Source: Clostridia bacterium
Lineage (GTDB): Bacteria > Bacillota > Clostridia > Lachnospirales > Lachnospiraceae
Assembly: GCA_910576325.1 (NCBI GenBank)
Contig: CAJTIM010000022.1
Span: 1 to 64,000, forward strand
Reading direction: 5' to 3'
Length of the DNA: 64,000 bases
Positions 35,982-44,982 of this stretch are shown piece by piece; the first letter of the stretch is position 1, and every line of letters starts with the position of its first letter. Both the position numbers and the translations under genes were made by a program. A model generated the notes under the pieces. It worked only from the letters and a program-made list of their open reading frames with translations. It was not told the origin of the DNA and did not search any database.

Positions 35982-36008
35982 GGGGGCAGACCTACACGGT
36001 CTGTCCCC
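35982..36008. terminator. Terminator of the ferredoxin gene, probably bidirectional
   Basis: GGGGCAGACC pairs perfectly with GGTCTGTCCCC around TACAC, then TTCTTT. The stop codon of the convergent MerR gene lies inside the hairpin. A separate 12-base palindrome CCGCAGCTGCGG is at 35943-35954. Confidence 0.85.
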
Positions 36009-36588
36009 TTCTTTGTCCAAAAAAGCTCCGCTTTTTCTTTTCTTCCTTTTTCAAGAACGCCCGTTCTTTCCTGGACTTCTGGGAGCTGCGGATCGCTTCA
36101 TCCAGACGTTTAAAGCGCTCGTCCTCCCGCTCCTCCTTCATGCGAAGAAGATAATCCATCTCCTTAATCACATTGCCGCTGACCTGAGTACTGATCTCCT
36201 GCCCCATTTTCTCCGTGTGATCTTCCAGCGCTTCGGAAATCAGCCGACTCATGATGCACTGAAACTGCTGCATCTTCTCTTCTCGCATAACTGCCGGTTC
36301 ATCCGCAGGCGCCGGAAGCTTGTCCACCCTTGCCAGCAAATGGGTAATCTCCGTCTCTCCCTTGGCAAGATCCGGGAGGAGCATCTTGATCGCCTTCAGC
36401 TGGACCCCCTGCTCCTTCAGCTCCCGAATACGCCGGAACAGCTGAATATTCTCTTCCGTATAATAACGATGGCCCATTTCATTACGGCCGATGGGCAGCT
36501 CCAGCTCCTCTTCCCAATAGCGGAGTACATGGGCTTCCACGTCCACCAGTTTGGCCGCATCGGAAATCATATACCGCATTTCGCTCAT
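35992..36588 (-). CDS. MerR-family transcriptional regulator
   Basis: Regulator of 198 aa. The N-terminal MerR winged helix is clear (YMISDAAKLVDVEAHVLRYWEEELEL, NEMGHRYYTEENIQLFRRI, LKEQGVQLKAIKMLL). It is followed by a long coiled-coil and a very basic C-terminal tail (KSRKERAFLKKEEKKKRSFF). There is no cysteine-rich effector site, so metal sensing is unlikely. ATG 36588 is the start, after GGAGGAATAAGT; the frame extends 12 codons further without a ribosome site. The target is unknown; autoregulation is suggested by repeated ATGTAAA sites upstream. Confidence 0.85.
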   Translation of the reverse strand: MSEMRYMISDAAKLVDVEAHVLRYWEEELELPIGRNEMGHRYYTEENIQLFRRIRELKEQGVQLKAIKMLLPDLAKGETEITHLLARVDKLPAPADEPAVMREEKMQQFQCIMSRLISEALEDHTEKMGQEISTQVSGNVIKEMDYLLRMKEEREDERFKRLDEAIRSSQKSRKERAFLKKEEKKKRSFFGQRRGQTV

Positions 36589-36631
36589 ACTTATTCCTCC
36601 GATTTTTATGTAAATTTTTTCCATATTCTAC

Positions 36632-36682
36632 ATTATACCAGCTTTATACGGAATTGCAAGAAAAATTTACATAAAATGTAAA
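36632..36682 (-). promoter_or_regulatory. MerR gene promoter and palindrome
   Basis: On the minus strand CTTGCA (36660-36655) and TATAAT (36637-36632) are 17 bases apart. Just upstream lies a perfect palindrome TTTACATAAAATGTAAA (36666-36682); a further half site ATGTAAA is at 36608-36614. These are candidate regulator sites. Confidence 0.55.
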
Positions 36683-36687
36683 AACAG

Positions 36688-36709
36688 CTGCTGTCAGCTG
36701 AGACAGCAG
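36688..36709 (-). terminator. Terminator after dnaB
   Basis: On the minus strand CTGCTGTC pairs with GACAGCAG around TCAGCT, followed by CTGTTTTTAC. It lies 35 bases past the dnaB stop. Confidence 0.8.
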
Positions 36710-36744
36710 CCATTCCTTTGCTCTGTTATAGTCTGATAACGGCA

Positions 36745-38088
36745 CTACATCACCGGCCTTGGATTGTAGTTTTTAAATGCGGTATATTCCGGCATCCACA
36801 GCAGGTTAATTGTACCAATGGGACCGTTTCTCTGCTTGGCCACAATTACCTCGGCCAGATTCTTCATCTCCGAATCTTTGTTATAATAGGAATCACGATA
36901 CAAAAACATTACCATATCCGCATCCTGCTCAATCGCTCCCGAATCACGAAGATCCGAAAGAATGGGTCTGTGGTCCGGTCTCTGCTCCACTGCACGGCTC
37001 AGCTGAGAAAGGGCTATTACCGGCACATTCAGCTCTCTTGCCAGTCCCTTTAAGCCTCTGGATATATCGGAAATCTCCTGCTGCCGGGAATCGGAAGACC
37101 GGCCGGATCCTGTCATCAGCTGCAGGTAGTCAATCATCACAATCCCCAGGCGGTGTTCCAGCTTGTACTTTCTGCATTTGCTGCGGAGCTCCGCCAGCGT
37201 GATGCCCGGCGTATCGTCAATAATCAGATTGGAGTTCGCAACTCCCTCAGCTCCCTCCACCAGGCGCTCCCAGTCATTATCCGTAAGATTTCCGTTCCGC
37301 AGCTTCTGGGCATCCACCCCGGATTCCATGGAAAGCAGGCGGTTCACCAGCTGCTCCTTGGACATCTCCAGGCTGAAGATTGCCACCGTCACATCATGGC
37401 GGAAGGCCATATACTGCGCGATATTCAATACAAAGGCGGTCTTTCCCATCGAAGGACGGGCCGCAATCAAAATCAAATCTGACGGCTGAAAGCCCGAGGT
37501 CTGATAATCCAGGTCCTTGAAGCCCGTAGCCACTCCCGTTACATTTCCTTTTGTTCGGGAGGCCGTCTCAATCTTTTGAATTGTATTCAGTACCACCTGC
37601 TTAATGGGGACAAATTCCCCGCTGTTTCTCCGCTGCACCAGGTCAAAAATCTTTTTCTCCGTCTGCTCCAGCACCTCGTCCAGAGATTCCACGCCGCCGT
37701 AGCAGAGGTTGCTGATCTCGTCATTGGCCCGGATCAGTCTGCGCAAAGTAGATTTCTCGGCCACAATATTGGCGTATTTCTTAATATTGGTGGAGCGAAA
37801 ATCAGAATCCAGGATATCACGCATAAATTCCATGCTGCTGATCTCCTCCGGAACCTCCTTTGCCCGCAGATGATTCTGCAGCGTTACCAGATCAACGGGC
37901 TCATTACGGTTAAACAGCTCTACCATGGCTTCAAAGATCACGCCGTACTGTCTCTGATAAAAATCCTCCCCTGTAATAATCTCCGAGGCAACGAGAATGG
38001 CTTCCCGATCCATAATCATGGAGCCGATAACGGAGCGCTCCGCCTCCTGACTGTGGGGCATCGTTCGTTTAATAATTGCTTCTTCCAT
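36745..38088 (-). CDS. dnaB: Replicative DNA helicase DnaB
   Basis: Hexameric replication-fork helicase of 447 aa. The N-terminal helical domain (PHSQEAERSVIGSMIMD) and the RecA-like C-terminal domain with Walker A AARPSMGKTAF, Walker B IVMIDYLQLM and the motif LSQLSRAVEQR are intact and of normal length. Its start follows the rplI stop by one base; it is the last gene of the gdpP-rplI-dnaB operon, a conserved Firmicute arrangement. Confidence 0.97.
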   Translation of the reverse strand: MEEAIIKRTMPHSQEAERSVIGSMIMDREAILVASEIITGEDFYQRQYGVIFEAMVELFNRNEPVDLVTLQNHLRAKEVPEEISSMEFMRDILDSDFRSTNIKKYANIVAEKSTLRRLIRANDEISNLCYGGVESLDEVLEQTEKKIFDLVQRRNSGEFVPIKQVVLNTIQKIETASRTKGNVTGVATGFKDLDYQTSGFQPSDLILIAARPSMGKTAFVLNIAQYMAFRHDVTVAIFSLEMSKEQLVNRLLSMESGVDAQKLRNGNLTDNDWERLVEGAEGVANSNLIIDDTPGITLAELRSKCRKYKLEHRLGIVMIDYLQLMTGSGRSSDSRQQEISDISRGLKGLARELNVPVIALSQLSRAVEQRPDHRPILSDLRDSGAIEQDADMVMFLYRDSYYNKDSEMKNLAEVIVAKQRNGPIGTINLLWMPEYTAFKNYNPRPVM

Positions 38089-38089
38089 C

Positions 38090-38536
38090 TTATGCTTCTC
38101 TTACATTTACCTTAAGCTGCGCGGTTACCTTCGGATGCAGCTTAATGGGAACCATCTGTGTTCCAATGGTTTTGATTGGGCTGGGAAGCTGCATTTTTTT
38201 CTTATCCAGCTCTATTCCAAGCTGCTCCTGTGCCGCCTGGGCAATCTCCTTTGAGGACACGGAACCGAAGATCTTGCCGCCCTCGCCCGCCTTGATGCTT
38301 ACGTTGACCTCCAGCTTGGAGATCTGCTCCGCAAATGCGACTGCCTCCTCATATATTTCTTTGGCCACCTTCTCCTCATTGGCTTTTTTCAGCTTCAAAT
38401 CATTCATGTTCTTAGGCGTAGCCTCCACACCCAGCTTTTTCGCCAGAATAAAGTTGCGGGCATAACCGTCATTTACCTCAACCAGCTGTCCCTTTTTTCC
38501 CAGAGATTTTACATCCTCTATTAAAATTACTTTCAT
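38090..38536 (-). CDS. rplI: 50S ribosomal protein L9
   Basis: Large-subunit protein of 148 aa. The N-terminal 23S-rRNA-binding domain starts MKVILIEDVKSLGKKGQLVEVNDGYARNFI-like, here within normal variation, then a long connecting helix and a C-terminal domain ending VTAQLKVNVREA. It overlaps the gdpP stop codon by four bases. Confidence 0.97.
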   Translation of the reverse strand: MKVILIEDVKSLGKKGQLVEVNDGYARNFILAKKLGVEATPKNMNDLKLKKANEEKVAKEIYEEAVAFAEQISKLEVNVSIKAGEGGKIFGSVSSKEIAQAAQEQLGIELDKKKMQLPSPIKTIGTQMVPIKLHPKVTAQLKVNVREA

Positions 38537-40584
38537 TCGAATTCTCCTTCCTCCTGCATTTTTTCAATGGTATGCTTCACGATTTCCATAGCCTCGTCCA
38601 CCTCACAGGCCAGCTGGGCACCTGCCATATTCATATGGCCGCCCCCGCCCATGCGCTCCATGAGAATCTGTACATTCACCTCGTCAATGGACCGAGCGCT
38701 GACAAAGGTCTGATTCTGATAATAGGTCAGCACAATGGACGCTTTCACTCCCACAATATCCAGAAGCTCATCCGCCGCCTGGGCTCCCACTATCGTGGGG
38801 CTCTCAATATTCTCTGTGGGACACACGGAAATAGCAAAGCCATGATATACCTCCGCATGGCGAACTGCCTCCGCTCTGGCCTTATACTCCACCATTTCAT
38901 TCCGAAACAGCTTGCGGACACGGGTTACATCCGCACCGCAGCGTCTCAAGAAGGCTGCGGCCTCAAAGGTCCTGACACCTGTTCTCCTCATAAAGTTATC
39001 TGTATCCAGCACAATTCCGGCATAGAGGCAATCAGCCTCCGTGGACTTAATCTTAAGGCCCTCATCAAAATACTGAAGAATCTCCGCCACCATCTCACAG
39101 GCTGAGGACGCATAGGGCTCAATGTAGGAGAGCACCGCATTCTCAATCTGCTCATTTGTCTGGCGGTGATGATCCAGCACTACTATGGTCGGCGTCCGGG
39201 TAAGCAGTTCACAACATTCCGTATAGTTGGGCCTGTTGGTATCCACCACCACAAGAACCGTGTTGCGGTCAATCATCTCCTGGGCCTGCGCGCCTGTCAA
39301 AAACATATCGGTCTCGTAGGCCGGATTATCATTAAAGCTTTCCCGAAGGGGACGCACGGTATTCGTAATGTCATTGATAACGATATATGCCCGCTTTCCA
39401 AGCACCTTTGCCGCGCGGTAAATGCCGATGGCAGCTCCAAAGGCATCCATATCCGCCATCTTGTGCCCCATAACCATAACCTTATCCCGGCTCTCGATAA
39501 ACTCCCGAAGAGCGTGAGCCTTCACCCTGGCCTTCACCCGGGTTGCTTTCTCTACCTGCTGAGTCTTGCCTCCGAAATAGGTGATGTTCTCCCCTTCCTT
39601 CGTAACGACCTGATCGCCGCCCCTTGCCAGCGCCAGATCTATGGCAATCCGTGCAAAATCATAATTTTCCGCAAAACTAACCCCGCTCAAGCCCAGGCCT
39701 ATACTGAGGGTCACAGCCATTTCATTGCCAATGTTCACGGTCTTTACATCCTGCAGTAGCTCAAACTTATTCTCCCGCATAATCGGCAGATATTTTTCCT
39801 GAAGGGCGATAAAGTACTTATCCTTCTCCATCTTCTTTACAATGCCGCCAAAAGCTCCGATGTATTTGTTAATCTTTCGGTCTACCAGGGCTACCAGAAG
39901 GGAACGCCGCACCTCCTCCACCGTATCCAGGGCTTCCTCATAATTGTCCAGATAAATCAGACCCGCTACGAGACGCTCCTCCTTATTCTTGCGGATATAT
40001 TTATTCAGCTCCGTCTCATCGAACATATAAATGGCAATGAGATAGTCCGTATCCTCGTCCACATTCACAAGCTCATTGTTCTCCACCATGTGCTCCAGAT
40101 AAACTCGCCGGATGTCAACCCGGAAATCCCTCTCCTCAAAGGAAAAACAGATAGTCCTGCTGTCATCGCTGTCCTCCTCTGACAGCAGCTCCCCTGAAAA
40201 CTCCGGAAAGAACCAGGAGATCGGCTTGTGAATCGCCTTCCTGCTCTTCCTGCTGGCCTCAAAAAATGCGGTATTCCCCCACATAACTCTTCCCTCTTCA
40301 TCCAAAAGGGCATAGGGAAGCGCCAGCTCCTTTAACAGCTTTCTCTGGACCTGACTGTACTGTGTTGCAAATGCAATCATTTCATTGTAAATCTGTGATC
40401 TGCTGCGCAGATACAAAACCACAACAATAAAAATATATATCACCAGAAATCCAGACATCAAAAGCCCGGCCTTCACAGAAATCGGATACATACAAATATT
40501 CATAATCAGCAGTAAAACGCTCATCAGGAGCGGCCATTTCGCATATCCGTTTAGCTGCCCCTTTATACGAATCTTTTCTTTCAT
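38533..40584 (-). CDS. gdpP: Cyclic-di-AMP phosphodiesterase GdpP
   Basis: Membrane phosphodiesterase of 683 aa that hydrolyses c-di-AMP. Two N-terminal membrane helices (residues 15-60) lead to a PAS domain, a degenerate GGDEF domain (GLGLSGVSFAENYDFARIAIDLAL, no GGDEF), and a DHH/DHHA1 catalytic module with DMDAFG, VVDTNRP, DHHRQ and GGGGHMNMAGA. It starts the operon with rplI and dnaB. Confidence 0.94.
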   Translation of the reverse strand: MKEKIRIKGQLNGYAKWPLLMSVLLLIMNICMYPISVKAGLLMSGFLVIYIFIVVVLYLRSRSQIYNEMIAFATQYSQVQRKLLKELALPYALLDEEGRVMWGNTAFFEASRKSRKAIHKPISWFFPEFSGELLSEEDSDDSRTICFSFEERDFRVDIRRVYLEHMVENNELVNVDEDTDYLIAIYMFDETELNKYIRKNKEERLVAGLIYLDNYEEALDTVEEVRRSLLVALVDRKINKYIGAFGGIVKKMEKDKYFIALQEKYLPIMRENKFELLQDVKTVNIGNEMAVTLSIGLGLSGVSFAENYDFARIAIDLALARGGDQVVTKEGENITYFGGKTQQVEKATRVKARVKAHALREFIESRDKVMVMGHKMADMDAFGAAIGIYRAAKVLGKRAYIVINDITNTVRPLRESFNDNPAYETDMFLTGAQAQEMIDRNTVLVVVDTNRPNYTECCELLTRTPTIVVLDHHRQTNEQIENAVLSYIEPYASSACEMVAEILQYFDEGLKIKSTEADCLYAGIVLDTDNFMRRTGVRTFEAAAFLRRCGADVTRVRKLFRNEMVEYKARAEAVRHAEVYHGFAISVCPTENIESPTIVGAQAADELLDIVGVKASIVLTYYQNQTFVSARSIDEVNVQILMERMGGGGHMNMAGAQLACEVDEAMEIVKHTIEKMQEEGEFE

Positions 40585-40734
40585 CCTTTTATCTCCGTTA
40601 TTTCATACCGCTTATGTTCGCTTATCCGTAATGCGTATGAACAAGTTCATCCTGCTCACGCCGCATTTCTATATATTATATCACAGATTTTTCACATTTT
40701 CCATACAAATTCCGGAGGTTTGGTATTGAAAAAA

Positions 40735-40754
40735 CCGCCGGCAAACGCCGGCGG
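40735..40754 (-). terminator. Terminator after rpsR
   Basis: On the minus strand CCGCCGGC pairs with GCCGGCGG around GTTT, directly followed by TTTTTT. It ends the rpsF-ssb-rpsR operon 10 bases past the stop. Confidence 0.92.
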
Positions 40755-40763
40755 CCTTAAAAA

Positions 40764-41030
40764 TCAGTCCATTACATAGGGCATAAGAGAAATATGACGC
40801 GCTCTCTTGATAGCTACCGTAAGCGCTCTCTGATGCTTTGCACAGTTTCCTGTGATTCTTCTGGGAAGGATCTTTCCTCTCTCAGATACGTATCTCTTTA
40901 ATTTATTCACATCTTTATAGTTGATCTCATTATTCTCTTTTCCGCAGAATACACAGACTTTCTTTCTTCTGCGACCCATGCCCCTTCTTCTCATGGGAGC
41001 ATCGCCTTTGTCGGATTTTGTGTAAGCCAT
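40764..41030 (-). CDS. rpsR: 30S ribosomal protein S18
   Basis: Small-subunit protein of 88 aa. The core [28 protein letters not shown] is typical, with a CxxC-like Cys pair of zinc-binding S18, then [26 protein letters not shown]. An extra basic N-terminus ([10 protein letters not shown]) is common in Lachnospiraceae. It is the last gene of the S6 operon. Confidence 0.97.
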   Translation of the reverse strand: MAYTKSDKGDAPMRRRGMGRRRKKVCVFCGKENNEINYKDVNKLKRYVSERGKILPRRITGNCAKHQRALTVAIKRARHISLMPYVMD

Positions 41031-41073
41031 GCCGTTACCTCCTTATATAATCTCTCTTTTCATTCCACGATTG

Positions 41074-41529
41074 TTAGTTGAAGGGCAGCTCCTCGTCAAT
41101 GCCGTCCGGGATATTCATAAAGCCGTCTCCTGCCGCTGCGGACGGTTCCGGCATACTCTGCTGGAAGGAACCCTGCTGCTGATAGCCGCCGGTATGCTCG
41201 CCTGCCGCCGCCTTGCTCTCCGCAAACTCCTGCTCCTCTACCACGACATCTGTCGTATACACCTTCTGTCCGTCGCGGTTGGTATAGCTTCCTGTCTGAA
41301 TCCGCCCGGTAATGGCAATCTTGGTTCCCTGGCGCAGATACTTCTCCGCAAACTCCGCCTGCCTTCCAAATGCCACGCAGCCGATAAAATCTGCGGTCTG
41401 ATCGCCGTCTCTTCTAAATCTGCGATCTACGGCCAGTGTATATCTTGCTACCGCCGTGGCATTCTCACCCTGTGAGTAGCGCACATCCGGATCACGTGTC
41501 AAACGTCCCATTAAAATCACTTTATTCAT
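41074..41529 (-). CDS. ssb: Single-stranded DNA-binding protein
   Basis: OB-fold protein of 151 aa. It begins MNKVILMGRLTRDPDVRYSQ, contains VDRRFRRDGDQTADFIGCVAFGRQAEF, and has a Gln/Ala-rich linker. The acidic protein-interaction tail ends DEELPFN, one residue longer than the classical DDDLPF. It lies between rpsF and rpsR, as in Bacillus and clostridia. Confidence 0.96.
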   Translation of the reverse strand: MNKVILMGRLTRDPDVRYSQGENATAVARYTLAVDRRFRRDGDQTADFIGCVAFGRQAEFAEKYLRQGTKIAITGRIQTGSYTNRDGQKVYTTDVVVEEQEFAESKAAAGEHTGGYQQQGSFQQSMPEPSAAAGDGFMNIPDGIDEELPFN

Positions 41530-41564
41530 ACTAACAATCCTCTACTTTCCGGTTAAACCTTGGT

Positions 41565-41852
41565 CTATGCGTCTTTGCGAACACACAGATAGCGGACAAC
41601 ATTCTCCATGATGCGAACATGTCTCTCCACTTCAGCCGGGCAGGTTGTATCTGCTTCAAACTGAATAAAGTAGTAGTATGCTTCTCTCATGTGCTGAATC
41701 TCGTAAGCAAGTCTCTTCTTGCCCCAATCCTCAACCTCGGTCACAGTTCCGCCGTAACGGGCAATGTATTCTTTTGCCTTCTCTACGGTAGCTGTTCTTA
41801 CGTCATCTTCTACCTTTGCATTCACAACCAATGCTAATTCATACTTGTTCAT
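41565..41852 (-). CDS. rpsF: 30S ribosomal protein S6
   Basis: Small-subunit protein of 95 aa with the S6 pattern MNKYELALVV, VEDWGKKRLAYEIQHMREAYYYFIQFEA and MENVVRYLCVRKD. The S6:S18 pair binds the central domain of 16S rRNA. It is the first gene of the operon, with ribosome site AAGGAGG. Confidence 0.97.
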   Translation of the reverse strand: MNKYELALVVNAKVEDDVRTATVEKAKEYIARYGGTVTEVEDWGKKRLAYEIQHMREAYYYFIQFEADTTCPAEVERHVRIMENVVRYLCVRKDA

Positions 41853-41877
41853 GCTTTACCTCCTTTTGGTCTCTGGC

Positions 41878-41956
41878 TTCCTCTCTGGGGAGGAAACAAG
41901 GAAATGAATAATCTATCACGAAATCAAACTATATCACATTTTTCCGGGAAATTCAA
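41878..41956 (-). promoter_or_regulatory. Promoter and leader hairpin of the rpsF operon
   Basis: On the minus strand TTGAAT (41956-41951) and TATAGT (41933-41928) are 17 bases apart. In the leader, TTCCTC pairs with GAGGAA around a short loop (41895-41878), just ahead of the ribosome site. S6:S18 autoregulatory leaders are known in bacteria; I cannot confirm that this hairpin fits their consensus. Confidence 0.6.
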
Positions 41957-42055
41957 GTGCTTTTCCTAAAAATACGCATACAAAAAAGACAAATAGGGCA
42001 GGGAATTACCGACAGCGAAGAGTCATTCAGACTGTCCGAAATACCTTGGAATCAT

Positions 42056-42241
42056 TTACGGTTCCGGCTGCCGGAGGCCCTTTGTGTTCTTTTCTACCAG
42101 CTTTCTTGCTATCATAATCTGGTGCCCGCACCCTAAGCATTTCAGGCGGAAATCGGCTCCTACACGGAGGATCTCCCACTCTGAGCTTCCGCAGGGATGC
42201 TGCTTTTTCAGTTTTACGATGTCTCCTACTTTATATTCCAC
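42056..42241 (-). CDS. DUF951 domain protein
   Basis: Small protein of 61 aa of the DUF951 family: YKVGDIVKLKKQHPCGSSEWEILRVGADFRLKCLGCGHQIMI. The three Cys residues (one in HPCG, two in CLGCG) look like zinc ligands. This family is widespread in Firmicutes, often near rpsF/ssb, and of unknown function. The start overlaps the sirtuin stop region by 11 bases. Confidence 0.88.
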   Translation of the reverse strand: MEYKVGDIVKLKKQHPCGSSEWEILRVGADFRLKCLGCGHQIMIARKLVEKNTKGLRQPEP

Positions 42242-42953
42242 TTAGCACCTCTCCTATATTGGCCTGTATAAGCAGATCCGCATGGCTGTCTTTTGGAGTA
42301 GCCGCACGGTTAATCACTACCAGATGCTTTCCTGTAAAGTAGTCAATCAGACCCGCGGCAGGATATACTGCCAGGGAGGTTCCCCCGATGATGAGAAGAT
42401 CCGCATGGGCGATTGCCTCCACCGCTCCCTGGATCGTTCGATTGTCAAGGCCCTCCTCATAGAGTACGACATCAGGCTTAATGAGTCCGCCGCACTCGCA
42501 GCGGGGTACGCCCTCTGCCTTCAGCATATATGCGGCATCATAAAATTTTCCGCATTTCTGACAGTAATTTCGATGTACGGAGCCGTGAAGCTCATATACC
42601 TTCTTACTTCCGGCAAGCTGATGCAGCCCGTCAATATTCTGGGTTACAACTGCCGTCAGCTTTCCCAACTCCTCAAGCTCGGCCAGCTTTTTGTGGGCGG
42701 CATTGGGCTTTGCGTCCAAGCACAGCATCTTTTTCTTGTAAAACCGGTAAAATTCCTCCGTATTGCTTACAAAAAAGCTGTGGCTTAAGATGGTTTCCGG
42801 CGGATAACTCCATTCCTGATGATATAAGCCGTCCGTGCTGCGAAAATCCGGGATGCCGCTCTCCGTAGAAACTCCGGCTCCCCCGAAAAATACAATTCGG
42901 CTGCTTTCCTCCACATACTCCTTTAAGCGTCCGATTCGTTCCTCTGCTGTCAT
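42231..42953 (-). CDS. NAD-dependent protein deacylase (sirtuin)
   Basis: Sir2/CobB protein of 240 aa removing acyl groups from lysines. The NAD-binding motif is GAGVSTESGIPDFRS, the catalytic motif TQNIDGLHQLAG with His in YELHGS, and zinc ligands are CQKC and CECG. LIIGGTSLAVYPAAGL is the second nucleotide contact. It is placed between the sortase and DUF951 genes. Confidence 0.95.
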   Translation of the reverse strand: MTAEERIGRLKEYVEESSRIVFFGGAGVSTESGIPDFRSTDGLYHQEWSYPPETILSHSFFVSNTEEFYRFYKKKMLCLDAKPNAAHKKLAELEELGKLTAVVTQNIDGLHQLAGSKKVYELHGSVHRNYCQKCGKFYDAAYMLKAEGVPRCECGGLIKPDVVLYEEGLDNRTIQGAVEAIAHADLLIIGGTSLAVYPAAGLIDYFTGKHLVVINRAATPKDSHADLLIQANIGEVLSGI

Positions 42954-42967
42954 GCTATCCCTTCTCT

Positions 42968-43750
42968 CTAATAAATTCTCTTTGCATGTACTACAAAACG
43001 ATTCTCACTTCTCTTTGTACAGGTGGACAAAGTGATCACTCTGTCGTTTTTAGACACCTCTATTCCCGTATCATAGGCAGAGCTGTTCTTGAGCGTATGT
43101 ACGAACTGCTCATACCGCCCGTCGGGCTGCGATGCAAAGCCTATGGTGTAGGTATTGCTGTTTGCGGAAGTCTCATAGCAGGAAAAAATCTCATACGCAT
43201 GGGTTCCGTCCTCCAGATCTATGTAAACCATCGGATGCTCTACCAGGTAGGATGCATTGCGGTATTCTTTGAGACTGCCGAACATGGAACCATTCTTCAT
43301 ATTATGTCCATAGATAATCGTATGTCTCTCCGAAAAGTCCGGTTTATTCAATGCCTCTATGAAAATGCTGCCTGCGCTGTTCTTATTTCCGCTGAAGGTA
43401 TGCTTCAAATAATACTGATCATCCTCCCCATGCATCAGCGGGTAGCTGATCTCCGTGTCCGGAATCTCTATCCAGCCGATGACATCTTCATTCAATGCTT
43501 TCAGCTCTTCAAAAGCGATTCGCTGTTCCCGGACCTCCTCAGCTTCCTCCTCCGAGGCTTCTTCTCCGTATGCGTCTTCCGGAAGCTCCTTCTCTACATA
43601 TTTTTTTAGTTCATCGTACTCGTCTGTCCCTTCCTTATACTCCAGAAAAATGCCTGCCAGCTGGCTTCCGCAATACCCCACCATACCCAGACACACAATC
43701 AGTGCTACAATCAATGCAACCGGTATACGTCTTCTTTTCTTTCGACTCAT
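42968..43750 (-). CDS. Class B sortase
   Basis: Membrane transpeptidase of 260 aa. An N-terminal basic stretch and one membrane helix (IPVALIVALIVCLGMVGYC) precede an acidic spacer and the sortase barrel. Catalytic residues are visible: His in TIIYGHNMKNGSMFG, Cys in TLSTC and Arg in RFVVHAKR. The long insert before the Cys is typical of SrtB. No substrate protein with an NP-type sorting signal was seen nearby, so the target is unknown. Confidence 0.92.
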   Translation of the reverse strand: MSRKKRRRIPVALIVALIVCLGMVGYCGSQLAGIFLEYKEGTDEYDELKKYVEKELPEDAYGEEASEEEAEEVREQRIAFEELKALNEDVIGWIEIPDTEISYPLMHGEDDQYYLKHTFSGNKNSAGSIFIEALNKPDFSERHTIIYGHNMKNGSMFGSLKEYRNASYLVEHPMVYIDLEDGTHAYEIFSCYETSANSNTYTIGFASQPDGRYEQFVHTLKNSSAYDTGIEVSKNDRVITLSTCTKRSENRFVVHAKRIY

Positions 43751-43966
43751 TTTCTTTCACCCCTTGTTCAATCTATACGGCAGCTCAGACATCCGGATTT
43801 TTACATCCGCCCGGCAATTAAAATTCCTCCGCAGAGGGCCAGATGCCTGTCTTCAATACTTTTATTACGGTCTTTGCCATACATACAAGTATCTGCCTAA
43901 ACTGCTATTATTCTATCAAATTAACTACGAAAAAGCCAGATCCAAATGCTGAAAAGCTTAAGCGCC

Positions 43967-44563
43967 TCAAAGTTCTGCAAAGACCGGTTCTTCCGCAAGC
44001 ATGCAGTCTTCCGAACAAACCGCAAGGCTAAACGGCATATTTTCCAAATGGTAAAGCATATAACAATAATTTTTATCATTTAAGTTCTGACACACTCTGC
44101 CTGCTCCTTTATGAATTTCTTCCATATAAAAAGAATCCAGAGGGATTCCAAGCCCTGTTCCCTCCGCCTTCATAAAACTTTCTTTCATTACCCATAGATC
44201 GTAAAATAATCTTTCCCGATTTTCTTCTTCCGTCTCCTTGTAAAGTCTCTGTTCCAACGGATGGAATTTTTTTATTACAAGCTCCGGCCTTTTTCTGCTT
44301 CTTTGACATTCTATATCAACCCCCACCGGGCCTTCCCCTATGGCGCAGGCCACATACCTTCCGCTGTGGGAAAGATTCATATGAACCCCCGGATATTCCG
44401 GAAGAAATGGTTTTCCCTTTGCATCCCGTTCCAATAAAACAGGCTTTTTTATAGAGGGATACTGTCTTTGGATAACTGTTTCAAAAAGCCTGTAAGCCCA
44501 TTTGGACTGATTCTTTGGGCTGCTTTCCTGCTCCGGTATCTCCGTCCAATATACACGCACCAT
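43967..44563 (-). CDS. 4'-phosphopantetheinyl transferase (Sfp-type)
   Basis: Transferase of 198 aa that attaches phosphopantetheine from CoA to carrier proteins. The family motifs are PGVHMNLSHSGRYVACAI, VGVDIECQR (metal-binding Asp and Glu) and LWVMKESFMKAEGTGL. Length is short but normal for the Gsp/Sfp group. It lies four bases after the small protein gene upstream. No polyketide or peptide synthetase is in the window; it may serve a carrier protein elsewhere. Confidence 0.92.
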   Translation of the reverse strand: MVRVYWTEIPEQESSPKNQSKWAYRLFETVIQRQYPSIKKPVLLERDAKGKPFLPEYPGVHMNLSHSGRYVACAIGEGPVGVDIECQRSRKRPELVIKKFHPLEQRLYKETEEENRERLFYDLWVMKESFMKAEGTGLGIPLDSFYMEEIHKGAGRVCQNLNDKNYCYMLYHLENMPFSLAVCSEDCMLAEEPVFAEL

Positions 44564-44567
44564 ATTT

Positions 44568-44765
44568 TTACCGTTTTTTCTGTCTGTCCAGCAGCTCTAT
44601 CAGGGCTTCCTCACTGTCTGAGATCCAGACATCCTCCTCTTCTTCATTAAGGCCCAAATATTCCCGCAGCGTGCATGTCTCATCGCTGTTTCCCCAGGCT
44701 TCTATATAGGTATCAATCTCTTCAAACAGAATCTCACCTGCCAGATACTTTTCCTTGAACTTCAT
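44568..44765 (-). CDS. Small conserved acidic protein, function unknown
   Basis: Protein of 65 aa starting MKFKEKYLAGEILFEEIDTY. It is highly acidic (a run of Glu and Asp in the second half, ending SDSEEALIELLDRQKKR) and predicted helical, without Cys or membrane segments. ATG 44765 is preferred because GAGGAGG lies five bases upstream; the frame extends 14 codons further. It is probably co-transcribed with the phosphopantetheinyl transferase. Confidence 0.75.
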   Translation of the reverse strand: MKFKEKYLAGEILFEEIDTYIEAWGNSDETCTLREYLGLNEEEEDVWISDSEEALIELLDRQKKR

Positions 44766-44982
44766 AAACGCCTCCTCAGCTTTTACTTCCTCTATACTAT
44801 AGCCCATTTATAAGGCTTTCGCAAGCACCTAAAATGTCCAATCACCGCTGAACCTGCCGCGAAGTATTTGACCTTTACGGCAGCCGGCAAATGAACATAG
44901 CAGTATGTCCGCTTGACTTGTTATCTGCAAAAATAACAGCCTCAGCTTATGCCAAGACTGTTATATGGAATCATGATCCGGT

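Noticed and set aside
41985..42040. A terminator after the DUF951 gene
   Set aside because: Only five base pairs (GACAG/CTGTC) can form around a long loop with no T-run in the right place.
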